Source of the DNA: JACPAP01 sp035287045
Lineage (GTDB): Bacteria > Gemmatimonadota > Gemmatimonadetes > Gemmatimonadales > GWC2-71-9
DNA length: 64,000 nucleotides
Reading direction: 5' to 3'
NCBI GenBank assembly: GCA_035287045.1
Contig: DATECF010000066.1
Location: 1 to 64,000 of the forward strand
The position numbers and the translations under genes are program-made. Below the pieces are notes generated by a model. The model had not been told where the DNA came from. It saw only the letters and a program-made list of their open reading frames with translations, and did no database searches. This document shows, piece after piece, positions 45,069 to 53,951 of this stretch; within the stretch, counting starts at the first letter, position 1; each line of letters begins with the position of its first letter.

Positions 45069-46570
45069 CGGAGCCCTTCCAGCCGCGCCGCCCGGAGCCA
45101 GTTGCCGGGTCGGTGGGCATCCGCGGGGGCCGGTCCCGGCGAGGCGGGCACCTGGCGCGCCTCCTCCTCGGCCAGCGCGACGGCGACCGCGGCCAGCTCC
45201 AGCTCGGCATCGTCCGTCGCCGGCCCCAGCAGGCGAGGGCCGACGCGTTCGAGGTACCCGATATCGTACCGGCCGCTTCGAAACTCCGGCTCGCCCAGCA
45301 CGCGGCGGTGAAACGGCTGGGAGGTCTGCACGCCCACGATGACCAGCTCATCCAGCGCGCGCTCCATGCGGCGAATGGCGCCCTCACGGTCATCTCCCCA
45401 GGCGATGAGCTTGGCCAGCAACGGATCGTAGAACAGGCCGACATCCGTGCCCATCTCGATCCCGGACTCCCAGCGGACCCCGGGGCCCGCAGGAGGCCGC
45501 AGGAACTCGATCCGCCCGGTCGCCGGTACGAATCCCTGGAACGGATCCTCACTGGTGATCCGGCACTCGATGGCGTGTCCACGCGGCTCGGGTACCTCGT
45601 CCGGGAGCGACATGGGATGGCCCGCGGCGATGCGCAGCTGCTCCCGCACCAAGTCCACGCCGTAGACCATTTCGGTCACCGGATGCTCCACCTGAATCCG
45701 GGTGTTCATTTCCAGGAAGTAGAACTCGCCGGACGGCGCGAGCAGGAACTCCACGGTTCCCGCGCTGAGGTACCCCACGGCCTGCGCGGCCCGCACCGCG
45801 GCCTGGCCCATGCGGCGACGGAGGTCGGGCGTCACCGCGGGGGACGGGGATTCTTCGATGAGCTTCTGGTGGCGGCGCTGCACCGAGCACTCTCGCTCGC
45901 CCAGATGCACCGTGCGGCCGTGACCGTCGGCGAGGATCTGGATCTCCACGTGGCGGGGGCGCTCGATCAGCGTCTCGAGGTAGAGCGAGCCGTCGCCGAA
46001 CGCCGACTTGGCTTCCGAGCTGGCCTGGCGGAACAGCGTGCTCAGTTCGTCCGCCGAGCCTGCCTGCCGCATGCCGCGCCCACCACCGCCCGCCACCGCC
46101 TTGAGCATGACCGGGTAGCCGAGCGTCTTGGCCGCGGCTACCGCGGCGGCCGCGTCACGCACCGGCTCGGTGGTTCCGGGAACGAACGGCACCTTGGCCG
46201 CGGCCATGCGCTGCCGCGCCGCGGTCTTCTCGCCCATGGCGCGAATCGCCGCCGGTGGAGGGCCGACGAACACCAGACGGGCGCGCTCCACCGCTTCGGC
46301 GAACTCGGCCCGCTCGGCCAGGAACCCATAGCCCGGGTGAACCGCATCGGCCCCGGTGCGGCGCGCGGCGTCCAATAACCGCTCGATGTGCAGGTAAGAC
46401 TCCGCCGCCGCCGCCGGACCGATGCCGACGGCCGCATCCGCGGCGCGCACGTGGGGACTCAACCGATCCGCTTCCGAGTACACGGCGATCGCTTCCAGCC
46501 CCTCTTCGTGGCAGGCGCGGATGATGCGGACGGCGATCTCGCCGCGGTTGGCGACGAGGACTCGCTTCAT
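45065..46570 (-). CDS. accC: Biotin carboxylase subunit of an acyl-CoA carboxylase
   Basis: This ATP-grasp enzyme carboxylates biotin on the carrier protein. It starts KRVLVANRGEIAVRIIRA. The ATP-grasp glycine loop is KAVAGGGGRGMR, and EMNTRIQVEHPVTE holds catalytic and metal residues. At 501 residues it is about 50 longer than E. coli AccC; the Ala/Glu-rich C-terminal extension (from about 455) has no biotinyl domain. Partner genes suggest a propionyl/acetyl-CoA carboxylase complex rather than the classical ACC alone. Confidence 0.92.
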   Translation of the reverse strand: MKRVLVANRGEIAVRIIRACHEEGLEAIAVYSEADRLSPHVRAADAAVGIGPAAAAESYLHIERLLDAARRTGADAVHPGYGFLAERAEFAEAVERARLVFVGPPPAAIRAMGEKTAARQRMAAAKVPFVPGTTEPVRDAAAAVAAAKTLGYPVMLKAVAGGGGRGMRQAGSADELSTLFRQASSEAKSAFGDGSLYLETLIERPRHVEIQILADGHGRTVHLGERECSVQRRHQKLIEESPSPAVTPDLRRRMGQAAVRAAQAVGYLSAGTVEFLLAPSGEFYFLEMNTRIQVEHPVTEMVYGVDLVREQLRIAAGHPMSLPDEVPEPRGHAIECRITSEDPFQGFVPATGRIEFLRPPAGPGVRWESGIEMGTDVGLFYDPLLAKLIAWGDDREGAIRRMERALDELVIVGVQTSQPFHRRVLGEPEFRSGRYDIGYLERVGPRLLGPATDDAELELAAVAVALAEEEARQVPASPGPAPADAHRPGNWLRAARLEGLR

Positions 46571-46612
46571 GGCATCGGCGGCGCTATACCCCTTTGCCGC
46601 CGTGCCGTTGGC

Positions 46613-48163
46613 CTACAGTGGAATGTTCCCATGCTTCTTCGGCGGATTCTTGTCCCGCTTGGTCAGCAGCGTCCGCAGCGCCGAGATCAAGCGGGGTCGC
46701 GTCTCCCGCGGGTCGATCACGTCATCCACATAGCCCCGCGCCGCCGCCTGGTAGGGGTGGGCGAACTTCTCGCGATACTCGCTCACCAACTGCTCGAGCT
46801 TCGCGGCCGCATCGCTCGCCGCGGCGATCTCGCGGCGGAACAGGATCTCCACCGCGCCCCTGGGACCCATCACCGCAATTTCCGCCGTGGGCCAGGCGAG
46901 ATTGAGGTCGCCGCGCACGTGCTTGGAGCTCATGACGTCGTAGGCCCCGCCGTACGCCTTGCGGGTGATCACCGTCAGTTTGGGAACGGTTGCCTCGGCG
47001 TAGGCGAAGAGCAGCTTGGCGCCATGCTTGATGATGCCGCCGTGCTCCTGATCCACACCGGGGAGAAAGCCCGGCACGTCCTCGAAGGTCACCAGGGGGA
47101 TATTGAACGCGTCGCAGAACCGGATGAACCGCGCACCCTTGAGTGAGGCCCTGATGTCCAGCACGCCGGCCAGCACCGAGGGCTGGTTCGCGACCACGCC
47201 CACGGAATGGCCACCCAGCCTCGCAAAGCCCACGATGAGGTTGCCGGCATAGTTCCGGTGCACTTCCAACAGGTCGCCGTCGTCCACCACCCGCCGGATG
47301 ACCTGGTGCATGTCATACGGCTTGTTGGGGTTGTCGGGAACGAGGTCCAGCAGGTCGTCATCGCGCCGGTCGGGCGGGTCGGCGATTGGACGGGTCGGCG
47401 GGTCGTCCAGGTTGTTCGATGGGATGAAGCTCATCAGGCGGCGAATCTCGGCCAGACATTCCGCCTCGGAATCGTGCACGAAGTGGGCCACGCCGGAGAC
47501 CGAGGCGTGCACGTCCGCGCCGCCCAGTTGTTCCGGCGTCACGTCCTCGTGGGTCACCGTCTTCACCACGTTGGGACCGGTCACGAACATGTAGGCGACC
47601 CCACGGACCATGAACACGAAATCGGTGATGGCCGGGCTGTAGACCGCACCGCCGGCGCACGGGCCCAAGATGGCGCTGATCTGCGGGACGACGCCGGAAG
47701 CGAGGGTATTCCGGAGGAAGATGTCCGCGTAGCCGCCCAGCGAGACCACGCCCTCCTGGATGCGGGCCCCGCCCGAATCGTTGAGGCCGACGATCGGCGC
47801 CCCGACTCGCATCGCCGTATCCATGATCTTGCAGATCTTCTCGGCATGAGCCTCCGCGAGCGACCCGCCGAAGACGGTGAAATCCTGGGCGAAGACGTAG
47901 ACCAGGCGCCCGTCAATGGTGCCGGAGCCGGTCACCACGCCATCCCCCAGCACCTTCTGCTCGGCCAGCCCGAAATCCGTGGAGCGGTGGGTGACGAAGC
48001 GGTCCTGCTCCACGAAGGAGCCGGGATCCAGCAGGAGTTGCAGCCGTTCCCGGGCGGTGAGCTTGCCCTTGTCATGCTGCGCCTTGACGCGCTCGGGGCC
48101 GCCGCCCTGCTCCGATTCCTGCCGGAGGCCCGCCAGCGTGCCGAGCTTCTTCTGGATGGTCAT
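46613..48163 (-). CDS. Acyl-CoA carboxylase carboxyltransferase (propionyl-CoA carboxylase beta / MmdA-like)
   Basis: The 516-residue chain has both crotonase-like halves of the PccB/AccD5/MmdA family: NDSGGARIQEGVVSLGGYADIF in the first and KAYGGAYDVMSSKHVRGDLN with AWPTAEIAVMGPRGA in the second. It ends with DKNPPKKHGNIPL, typical of PccB. The acyl-CoA it accepts cannot be fixed from sequence; propionyl-CoA is most common. No Shine-Dalgarno precedes the ATG, and the rpsA terminator T-tract lies only 7-13 bases upstream. Confidence 0.9.
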   Translation of the reverse strand: MTIQKKLGTLAGLRQESEQGGGPERVKAQHDKGKLTARERLQLLLDPGSFVEQDRFVTHRSTDFGLAEQKVLGDGVVTGSGTIDGRLVYVFAQDFTVFGGSLAEAHAEKICKIMDTAMRVGAPIVGLNDSGGARIQEGVVSLGGYADIFLRNTLASGVVPQISAILGPCAGGAVYSPAITDFVFMVRGVAYMFVTGPNVVKTVTHEDVTPEQLGGADVHASVSGVAHFVHDSEAECLAEIRRLMSFIPSNNLDDPPTRPIADPPDRRDDDLLDLVPDNPNKPYDMHQVIRRVVDDGDLLEVHRNYAGNLIVGFARLGGHSVGVVANQPSVLAGVLDIRASLKGARFIRFCDAFNIPLVTFEDVPGFLPGVDQEHGGIIKHGAKLLFAYAEATVPKLTVITRKAYGGAYDVMSSKHVRGDLNLAWPTAEIAVMGPRGAVEILFRREIAAASDAAAKLEQLVSEYREKFAHPYQAAARGYVDDVIDPRETRPRLISALRTLLTKRDKNPPKKHGNIPL

Positions 48164-48169
48164 GCCGGT

Positions 48170-48212
48170 AAAGAAAGCCGCCGGCGACCGTTCGCGTCAG
48201 GCCGCCGGCGGC
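48170..48212 (-). terminator. Intrinsic terminator of rpsA
   Basis: Minus-strand arms 48212-48204 and 48185-48177 form a perfect 9-bp GC stem (GCCGCCGGC/GCCGGCGGC), followed by TTTCTTT at 48176-48170. This is the best classical terminator in the window. Confidence 0.75.
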
Positions 48213-48230
48213 GTTGCTGCTCCAGGCCGT

Positions 48231-49952
48231 TCACTCCGGCTGATCGCTCGCGGGTTCGGGAAGCGGTGCCTCCGAGGAGGTCATCGGGATGGGCTCCTCG
48301 GCCGGGAAGTCGGTGATGGCCAGCAGAATCCGGTGGTGAATGGGGTCCACCTCCAACACCTTGACTTCGGCCGCCTGTCCTTCCTTCACGTCCGTCTTGA
48401 CATCCTGGTCCGGCCGTAAGGGCACCTGATTGGCCGGCACGAAGCCCTCGATGTCGTTCCCAATGTCCACCACCAGCCCGTTGTCCATGAACCGGACCAC
48501 GCGGCCCTTCAGCTCGGTGCCCACGGGATAGGTCTCGCCGATCTTGAGCCAGGGATCTTCCGTGGCCTGCTTGAGGCCCAGGGAGATCCGCTTGTTCTCA
48601 GCGTCAATGTTAAGGATCAGGACTTCCACGGTGTCGCCCTTCTTCACCACCTCGGAGGGATGCTGCACCCGCTTGGTCCAGGACATGTCCGAGATGTGCA
48701 CCAGCCCATCAATACCGGGCTCGATCTCCACGAAGGCGCCGAACGACGTCAGGTTCCGCACCTTGCCGGACACCCGGGTGCCCACCGGGTACTTCATGGG
48801 CAGCACCATCCAGGGATCCTGCTCGGTTTGCTTCATGCCCAGGGAGATCTTCTCCTCGCCCGGGTCCACCTTGAGGACCACGGCTTCGATGGTCTCGCCG
48901 ATGGAGACGACCTTGGACGGATGGCGCACATTGCGGGTCCAGCTCATCTCACTGATGTGCACCAGGCCTTCGATCCCCGGCTCCAGCTCCACGAAGGCTC
49001 CGTAGTTGGTGATGCTGACCACCTTGCCCTGCACCCGCTGGCCCACCGGGTACTTCTCGATGACGTTTTCCCACGGATACGGATGGAGCTGCTTCAGACC
49101 CAGGGAGATCCGCTCGCGCTCCCAGTCGATGTCCAGCACCTTGACCTCGACCTCTTCTCCCAGCTGCACCACCTCGGACGGATGAGACACCCGGCCGTAG
49201 CTCATGTCCGTGATGTGCAGCAGCCCGTCCACCCCACCCAGGTCAATGAACGCCCCGAAATCCGTGATGTTCTTGACCACGCCTTTGCGCATCTGGCTGA
49301 CGGCGAGCTCCTTCATCAGGTGCTCGCGCTTGTGCGCCCGCTCAGCCTCCAGAATCACGCGCCGGGACACCACGATGTTGCGGCGCCGTTTGTTGAGCTT
49401 GATGATCTTGAACTGGTAGGATTGACCCAGGAGTTCGTCGATGTTGGGGACGCGGCGCAGCGCGATCTGGCTGCCCGGCAGGAAGGCGTCCACGCCCATC
49501 AGGTCCACCACCACCCCACCCTTGATCTTTTTCACCAGCGTGCCCTGCACCGGCTGGTCGCTCTCGTATGCCTGGCGGATGCGCTCCCACACGCGCATGA
49601 AGTCCGCCTTCTTCTTGGAGAGCACCACCGCCCCGTCCTGGTTCTCCAGGTCCTCGAGGAAAACCTCCACCTCATCGCCGGGCTTCACGCCCTGCGGGTC
49701 CTTGAATTCCTCGATGGGGACCGCGCCCTCGGACTTGAAACCGACGTCGAGGATCACGTGGGTATCGGTGACGCGGAGGACTTTGGACCGGACGATTTCG
49801 CCTTCGACGATGCTCTGGAGCGTGCCCTCATAGAGGCGCAGCATCTCCTCGTATTGCTCGTCCGAATAGCCTTCGTCGTACAGGTCGGGGCGCACCCTCA
49901 GCGAGGAGCCGGGTGCGGTGAGGGCCACGGTGTCAGGGGACGGTTCCGCCAT
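48231..49952 (-). CDS. rpsA: 30S ribosomal protein S1
   Basis: S1 recruits mRNA to the 30S subunit. The 573-residue chain contains six S1 domains. Domains 3-5 are the strongest, each with a GAF(I/V) strand and a GLLHITDMS/GLVHISEMS/GLVHISDMS turn; domain 6 has GFVPANQVPL. Domains 1 and 2 are the diverged ribosome-binding pair. It has its own promoter inside the end of cmk, the cmk-rpsA order known from E. coli. Confidence 0.96.
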   Translation of the reverse strand: MAEPSPDTVALTAPGSSLRVRPDLYDEGYSDEQYEEMLRLYEGTLQSIVEGEIVRSKVLRVTDTHVILDVGFKSEGAVPIEEFKDPQGVKPGDEVEVFLEDLENQDGAVVLSKKKADFMRVWERIRQAYESDQPVQGTLVKKIKGGVVVDLMGVDAFLPGSQIALRRVPNIDELLGQSYQFKIIKLNKRRRNIVVSRRVILEAERAHKREHLMKELAVSQMRKGVVKNITDFGAFIDLGGVDGLLHITDMSYGRVSHPSEVVQLGEEVEVKVLDIDWERERISLGLKQLHPYPWENVIEKYPVGQRVQGKVVSITNYGAFVELEPGIEGLVHISEMSWTRNVRHPSKVVSIGETIEAVVLKVDPGEEKISLGMKQTEQDPWMVLPMKYPVGTRVSGKVRNLTSFGAFVEIEPGIDGLVHISDMSWTKRVQHPSEVVKKGDTVEVLILNIDAENKRISLGLKQATEDPWLKIGETYPVGTELKGRVVRFMDNGLVVDIGNDIEGFVPANQVPLRPDQDVKTDVKEGQAAEVKVLEVDPIHHRILLAITDFPAEEPIPMTSSEAPLPEPASDQPE

Positions 49953-49993
49953 GCGTTACGACTGCGTCTCTCCCGAGCGGGTGAAAGTGAATA

Positions 49994-50016
49994 CCGCTCC
50001 CCACCATAGGGAGCGG
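49994..50016 (-). promoter_or_regulatory. Hairpin in the rpsA leader
   Basis: CCGCTCCC and GGGAGCGG form a perfect 8-bp stem with a 7-base loop, just after the predicted rpsA start point and 42 bases before the start codon. It may be a leader regulatory structure or the cmk terminator. No U-run follows. Confidence 0.45.
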
Positions 50017-50026
50017 AAAGCCTTTT

Positions 50027-50055
50027 ATGCTAGCCCGGGCTATGGGCTATGTCAA
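50027..50055 (-). promoter_or_regulatory. Sigma-70-type promoter of rpsA inside cmk
   Basis: Minus strand: perfect -35 TTGACA (50055-50050), 17-bp spacer, -10 TAGCAT (50032-50027). The -35 lies in the last codons of cmk. Start near 50020 gives a leader of about 68 nt with one hairpin. Confidence 0.65.
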
Positions 50056-50734
50056 GCTGCGTGAACACCTTCCGCGCCAGGCTCACGATCCGGTCCACCT
50101 GCTCGGGAAAGGTCAGCGCGGTCGTGTCCAGCACCACGGCGTCCGCGGCGGGCTTGAGGGGTGCCACGGCGCGCGTGCTGTCCGCCGTGTCCCGCGACTG
50201 CAACTGCCGGGATGTCCGCCCCACGCTTCGCCGGTCCAGGGCGCGTCCCTCCTGTGAAAGCCGCCGTCTGGCGCGCTCCTCCGGTGCTGCGGTGAGAAAC
50301 ACCTTGAGCGGCGCCTCCGGAAACACCACGGTCCCGATATCCCGTCCGTCCACTACCACTCCCACCGGATGGGCCGCGGCCGCGGTCCGGAGCTTTCGAT
50401 TGACCCACTCGCGCACCGCCGGAAGGGCGGCGATCGCGGAAACCTGCTGCGTCACCGCATCCGAGCGAAGCGCCTCCGAGACATCCACGCCACCGACGTC
50501 CGGCCGGAACTCCCCCCCCGCCCAGACCAGGCCGGCGCGCGCCTGGTCGGCGGCCGCCAGCACCCGCGTGGCGCCGGCACCGGCACCCACGTCCAGCGCG
50601 GTCAGGGTCACGGCGCGGTAGAGGGCGCCGGAGTCGAGGTGCGCAAAGCCCAGCGCCTGAGCCACCACGCGCGCCGTCGTCGTCTTGCCGGAACCCGCCG
50701 GGCCGTCAATGGCGATCACGCGGACGGGGGTCAT
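50030..50734 (-). CDS. cmk: Cytidylate kinase
   Basis: Cmk phosphorylates CMP and dCMP. The P-loop is IDGPAGSGKTTTARV, followed by LDSGALYRAV. The nucleotide-binding VVDGRDIGTVVFPEAPLKVFL and the lid region TAAPEERARRRL are standard. Length 234 residues. The start overlaps the aroA stop (ATGA). Confidence 0.95.
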   Translation of the reverse strand: MTPVRVIAIDGPAGSGKTTTARVVAQALGFAHLDSGALYRAVTLTALDVGAGAGATRVLAAADQARAGLVWAGGEFRPDVGGVDVSEALRSDAVTQQVSAIAALPAVREWVNRKLRTAAAAHPVGVVVDGRDIGTVVFPEAPLKVFLTAAPEERARRRLSQEGRALDRRSVGRTSRQLQSRDTADSTRAVAPLKPAADAVVLDTTALTFPEQVDRIVSLARKVFTQLDIAHSPG

Positions 50735-52017
50735 GCCGCCCCCGTTACCCGGCGGAGGTCATCCACGAACGTGGGGTAACTCACGGCGACCGACGCCATC
50801 TCGGACAGCTCAACGCGCGCACCCCGAACGGCCCCCAACACGGCGAACGCCATGGCCAGGCGGTGATCCCGCGCCGTCTCCACCCGACCGGCGGGTGGTC
50901 GGTCCGTCCCCTCGACCCAGAGGGTATCGCCGCTGGCCTCCGCGGTCACACCCACCGCCCTCAGGTTCCGGGCGATCAGCTCCAGCCGGTTGGACTCTTT
51001 GACGCGCAACTCGGCGACCCCGTGAAACACCGACCGCCCCCGCGCGCGACTGGCCAACACCGCGAGGATCGGGATCTCGTCGATCATGGACGGGACCTCT
51101 TCCGGGCTCACCTCGCACGCCGCCAGCGCGGATGGCCGGATGAGCACATCCCCCACCGGCTCACCGAGGGCCTCGCCCCGAGCTGCCACCGTCACATCGG
51201 CGCCCATGCGTTCGAGCACCCGCAAGGCCCCGGCCCGCGTGGGATTGATACCGACCTCCTCGAGCACCACGTCACCGTCGCTCCTCAGCAAGGCGGCGCC
51301 GACCAGGAACGCGGCGGACGACAGGTCGCCGGGAATCCGCGTCTGGAACGCGGGTATCCGGTCCGTGGGCGCGAGCGCCAGGTCCCGGCCGTTGCGTTCC
51401 AGCGGGACGCCGAGGGCCGTGAGCATCCGCTCGGTGTGGTCGCGCGAACGGGCAGGCTCGGTCAGACGCACCGGGACGCCGCCCACGAGGCCGGCCAGGA
51501 GCAGCGCGCTCTTCACCTGAGCCGCCGCGACGGGCAGATCGTACGTGAGCGGCTGGAGCGGCCCACCGTGGACGATCAACGGGAGGCCGTCGCCCGAGAG
51601 CTCATCGAAGCGCGCACCCATCATGGAGAGCGGGACGGTCACTCGCCGCATGGGGCGGGTCCGCAGCGACGCGTCGCCGGTGAGGCGCGCCGTCAACGGG
51701 GACCCCGCCAGGACGCCCAGGAGGAATCGCGCCGTGGTGCCGGAATTGCCGCAGTGCAGCGATCGGCGGGGCGCCCGAAGCCCCCTGAGTCCTCGGCCTC
51801 GCAGGGTCACGGTGGCGCCCTCCCGTAGCGGAGAGATCTCGGTCCCCAGGGCCCGCAGCGCGCCGGCCATGGAGCGGGCGTCCAGGGAGGTGAGCGGCCG
51901 TTCCAGGCGGCTCTCCCCCTCCGCGAGCGCACCCAGCACCAGCGCGCGATGGGTGACGCTCTTGTCCCCGGGCGGCCGCACGCGAATGGCGCTCAGGGGT
52001 CGACCTGACGCCGCCAT
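50731..52017 (-). CDS. aroA: 5-enolpyruvylshikimate-3-phosphate synthase
   Basis: AroA is the sixth shikimate-pathway enzyme. The N-terminal PGDKSVTHRALVLGALA and LHCGNSGTTARFLLG signatures are intact. IPGDLSSAAFLVGAAL and the RVKESNR region (LRVKESNRLELI) follow. The NSGTTAR motif resembles class I, but full class and glyphosate behaviour were not assessed. Length 428 residues; the start lies 25 bp inside tyrA, so expression is coupled. Confidence 0.95.
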   Translation of the reverse strand: MAASGRPLSAIRVRPPGDKSVTHRALVLGALAEGESRLERPLTSLDARSMAGALRALGTEISPLREGATVTLRGRGLRGLRAPRRSLHCGNSGTTARFLLGVLAGSPLTARLTGDASLRTRPMRRVTVPLSMMGARFDELSGDGLPLIVHGGPLQPLTYDLPVAAAQVKSALLLAGLVGGVPVRLTEPARSRDHTERMLTALGVPLERNGRDLALAPTDRIPAFQTRIPGDLSSAAFLVGAALLRSDGDVVLEEVGINPTRAGALRVLERMGADVTVAARGEALGEPVGDVLIRPSALAACEVSPEEVPSMIDEIPILAVLASRARGRSVFHGVAELRVKESNRLELIARNLRAVGVTAEASGDTLWVEGTDRPPAGRVETARDHRLAMAFAVLGAVRGARVELSEMASVAVSYPTFVDDLRRVTGAA

Positions 52018-52838
52018 ACGCGTGCCGCCTCAAGCCACGCCAGCAGCTCGTCGCCGTTGCCGGTGTTCAAGGCGCGGCGCAAACGGCCCAGCTCGCCCTC
52101 GACGGCATCTAACCCCTCGAGCAGGGGCTCCCGGTTGAGCAGCAACACGTCGTGCCACAGCGTCGGATTGCTCGCGGCCAGGCGGGTGGTATCGCGCGCC
52201 CCGGGACCGTAGGTCACGCCCTGGGGACCCGCGCGCCGCAACGCCCCCGCCAGCGCCGACGCGACGGCCTGGGGCAGGTGGCTGGTCCACGCGACCACGC
52301 GATCGTGCTCCACGGCATCACACAGCACCGGCTGGGCGCCGCACACGGAGGCCCAGAAGTCCGCCACCTCTCGGGCCGCTGCCTCGCCGTCGGGGAGCGG
52401 CGTCACGTACACCAGCGCACCGTCGAGGCGGGAGGGCTTGGCCGCGCCGAACCCCGACTCATGGGTACCCGCCAAGGGATGCGACCCGGCGAAGACCGCA
52501 CCCAGCTCGAGGCGCTCGGCCAGGTCCATGATGGGACGCTTCACGCTGGTGACGTCGGTACACAGCCTCGAGCCCGCCCGCAGCAGGTCGTGGACCTCAC
52601 GAAGCAGGTTGAGCGTCGCCCCCGGTGGCGCCGCCAGCACCACCAGATCCGCCACCCGCACCGCACGGTCCGGCCGGTCCACAACCTCGGTAATGGCGCC
52701 GGCTTTGAGCGCCGCCACCGCCTCGGCCGGCACCGGGGAGTAGCCCACGATCCGCCGCACGCCCGACTGTGCCGCGCGCCAGGCGATGGAGCCCCCGAGG
52801 GCACCGAGGCCGATCACCCCGAGTGACTCAGGCCGCAC
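51993..52838 (-). CDS. tyrA: Prephenate dehydrogenase
   Basis: TyrA oxidatively decarboxylates prephenate to 4-hydroxyphenylpyruvate in tyrosine synthesis. The NAD fingerprint is LGVIGLGALGGSIAW. The substrate region GSHPLAGTHESGFGAAKP has the catalytic His, and VVAWTSHLPQAVASAL follows. There is no chorismate mutase or ACT domain; at 281 residues it is the single-domain form. It starts with GTG and lies 3 bases after the DUF1634 gene. Confidence 0.92.
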   Translation of the reverse strand: MRPESLGVIGLGALGGSIAWRAAQSGVRRIVGYSPVPAEAVAALKAGAITEVVDRPDRAVRVADLVVLAAPPGATLNLLREVHDLLRAGSRLCTDVTSVKRPIMDLAERLELGAVFAGSHPLAGTHESGFGAAKPSRLDGALVYVTPLPDGEAAAREVADFWASVCGAQPVLCDAVEHDRVVAWTSHLPQAVASALAGALRRAGPQGVTYGPGARDTTRLAASNPTLWHDVLLLNREPLLEGLDAVEGELGRLRRALNTGNGDELLAWLEAARVWRRQVDP

Positions 52839-52841
52839 GGT

Positions 52842-53144
52842 TCACCTCGCCAACACCATCCCCACCCACGTCACCACCAACGTGGCCACGGCCAGGAGCG
52901 CGAGCCGGCGTTGGGCTCGCATAGCTCCCAATGCGATGCCGACCAGCGACACCAGCGGCGCCAGCACGATCAGGGTGGTCGCGAGCGCCAGAAACCGTTC
53001 GCCCAGCCAGGCCACGCCCACCGGCCACCGGAGCACCAGGCCGGCGGCAACGCACAGCAGGGCCCCGGCCGCCATGACCGCCAGCAGCCGGCCGGCACGC
53101 CGGTCCAGTGGACCGACCCCGGGTCGCTCAGAGCTCGGCTGCAC
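52842..53144 (-). CDS. DUF1634-type small membrane protein
   Basis: The 100-residue product has three predicted membrane helices (about residues 18-40, 46-73, 78-99) with short basic loops. Size, topology and a position overlapping a TauE/SafE-family gene match the DUF1634 family, which is typically encoded next to such transporters. The function is not established; a subunit or regulator of the transporter is a reasonable inference. GTG start at 53144 lies 17 bp inside the upstream gene. Confidence 0.65.
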   Translation of the reverse strand: MQPSSERPGVGPLDRRAGRLLAVMAAGALLCVAAGLVLRWPVGVAWLGERFLALATTLIVLAPLVSLVGIALGAMRAQRRLALLAVATLVVTWVGMVLAR

Positions 53145-53895
53145 CGCGGCGAATCATCTGGTATGCCACGAACAACAGCAGGATGGCGAACGCGATGCGC
53201 AGCCACCGGGCGCTCAGCCGATGGCCCGCCAGGGCCGCCGGGACGGACCCGACCAGCGTGCCGACCATGGCGGCGGTCACGAGCCCCGGCTGGATGTCGC
53301 CCCGCACCAGGTACACCAGGGCGCCGGCCGCGGCGGTCATCCCGATCATGTACGAGCTGGTCGCCGTGGCGCGGTCGAACCGCATCCCCACCACGAAATG
53401 CAGGACCGGTGCATTGAGGATACCTCCGCCGACTCCCAGCAGTCCCGACAGCAGACCCGCCCCCACCGAGGCGGCACGCGCCACCTGCTGGCGCGCCGAC
53501 ACCCGCGCAAGCCATCGCTCGAGGAACCCCACCGATGCGCGGGGCCACATCTGGACCGCGACCAGTGCGAGGAACACCGCGAAGATGAAGTACAGCGGCG
53601 TGGCGGGGATGAACCCGGTGGTGAGCCCCGCGACCACAGCGCCCAACACGGAGAACAACTGCAGCTCGATCGCCACCGGCAGATCCACTCGCCCGTTGCG
53701 GAGGAAGATGGCCGCACTTCCGGCCGAGGATGCGCAGATACATACCAGACTGGTCCCGATGGAGGCGTGCAACGACAGGCCGGCCAGCAACGAGAGCGCC
53801 GGCACGATGATCAGGCCCCCACCCACGCCCAAGAGGGCGCCGAAGCCACCGGCCGCCAGGCCGATCACGAACAGGCTGAGAAGTTGCTGGTTCAC
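53128..53895 (-). CDS. TauE/SafE-family sulfite/organosulfonate-type exporter
   Basis: The 255-residue integral membrane protein has about eight helices. The internal repeat pattern of the family is visible: GFGALLGVGGGLIIVPAL in the first half and GLLSGLLGVGGGILNAPVL in the second. Members export or import small anions such as sulfite, sulfoacetate or sulfolactate; the substrate here is unknown. It is the first gene of a unit running into DUF1634, tyrA, aroA and cmk. Confidence 0.88.
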   Translation of the reverse strand: MNQQLLSLFVIGLAAGGFGALLGVGGGLIIVPALSLLAGLSLHASIGTSLVCICASSAGSAAIFLRNGRVDLPVAIELQLFSVLGAVVAGLTTGFIPATPLYFIFAVFLALVAVQMWPRASVGFLERWLARVSARQQVARAASVGAGLLSGLLGVGGGILNAPVLHFVVGMRFDRATATSSYMIGMTAAAGALVYLVRGDIQPGLVTAAMVGTLVGSVPAALAGHRLSARWLRIAFAILLLFVAYQMIRRGAAEL

Positions 53896-53951
53896 CGCCC
53901 GAATCGTAGCGCGGCGGCGGCGCCTGGTCTACGAGGCCGTGCGCGCCGTCC

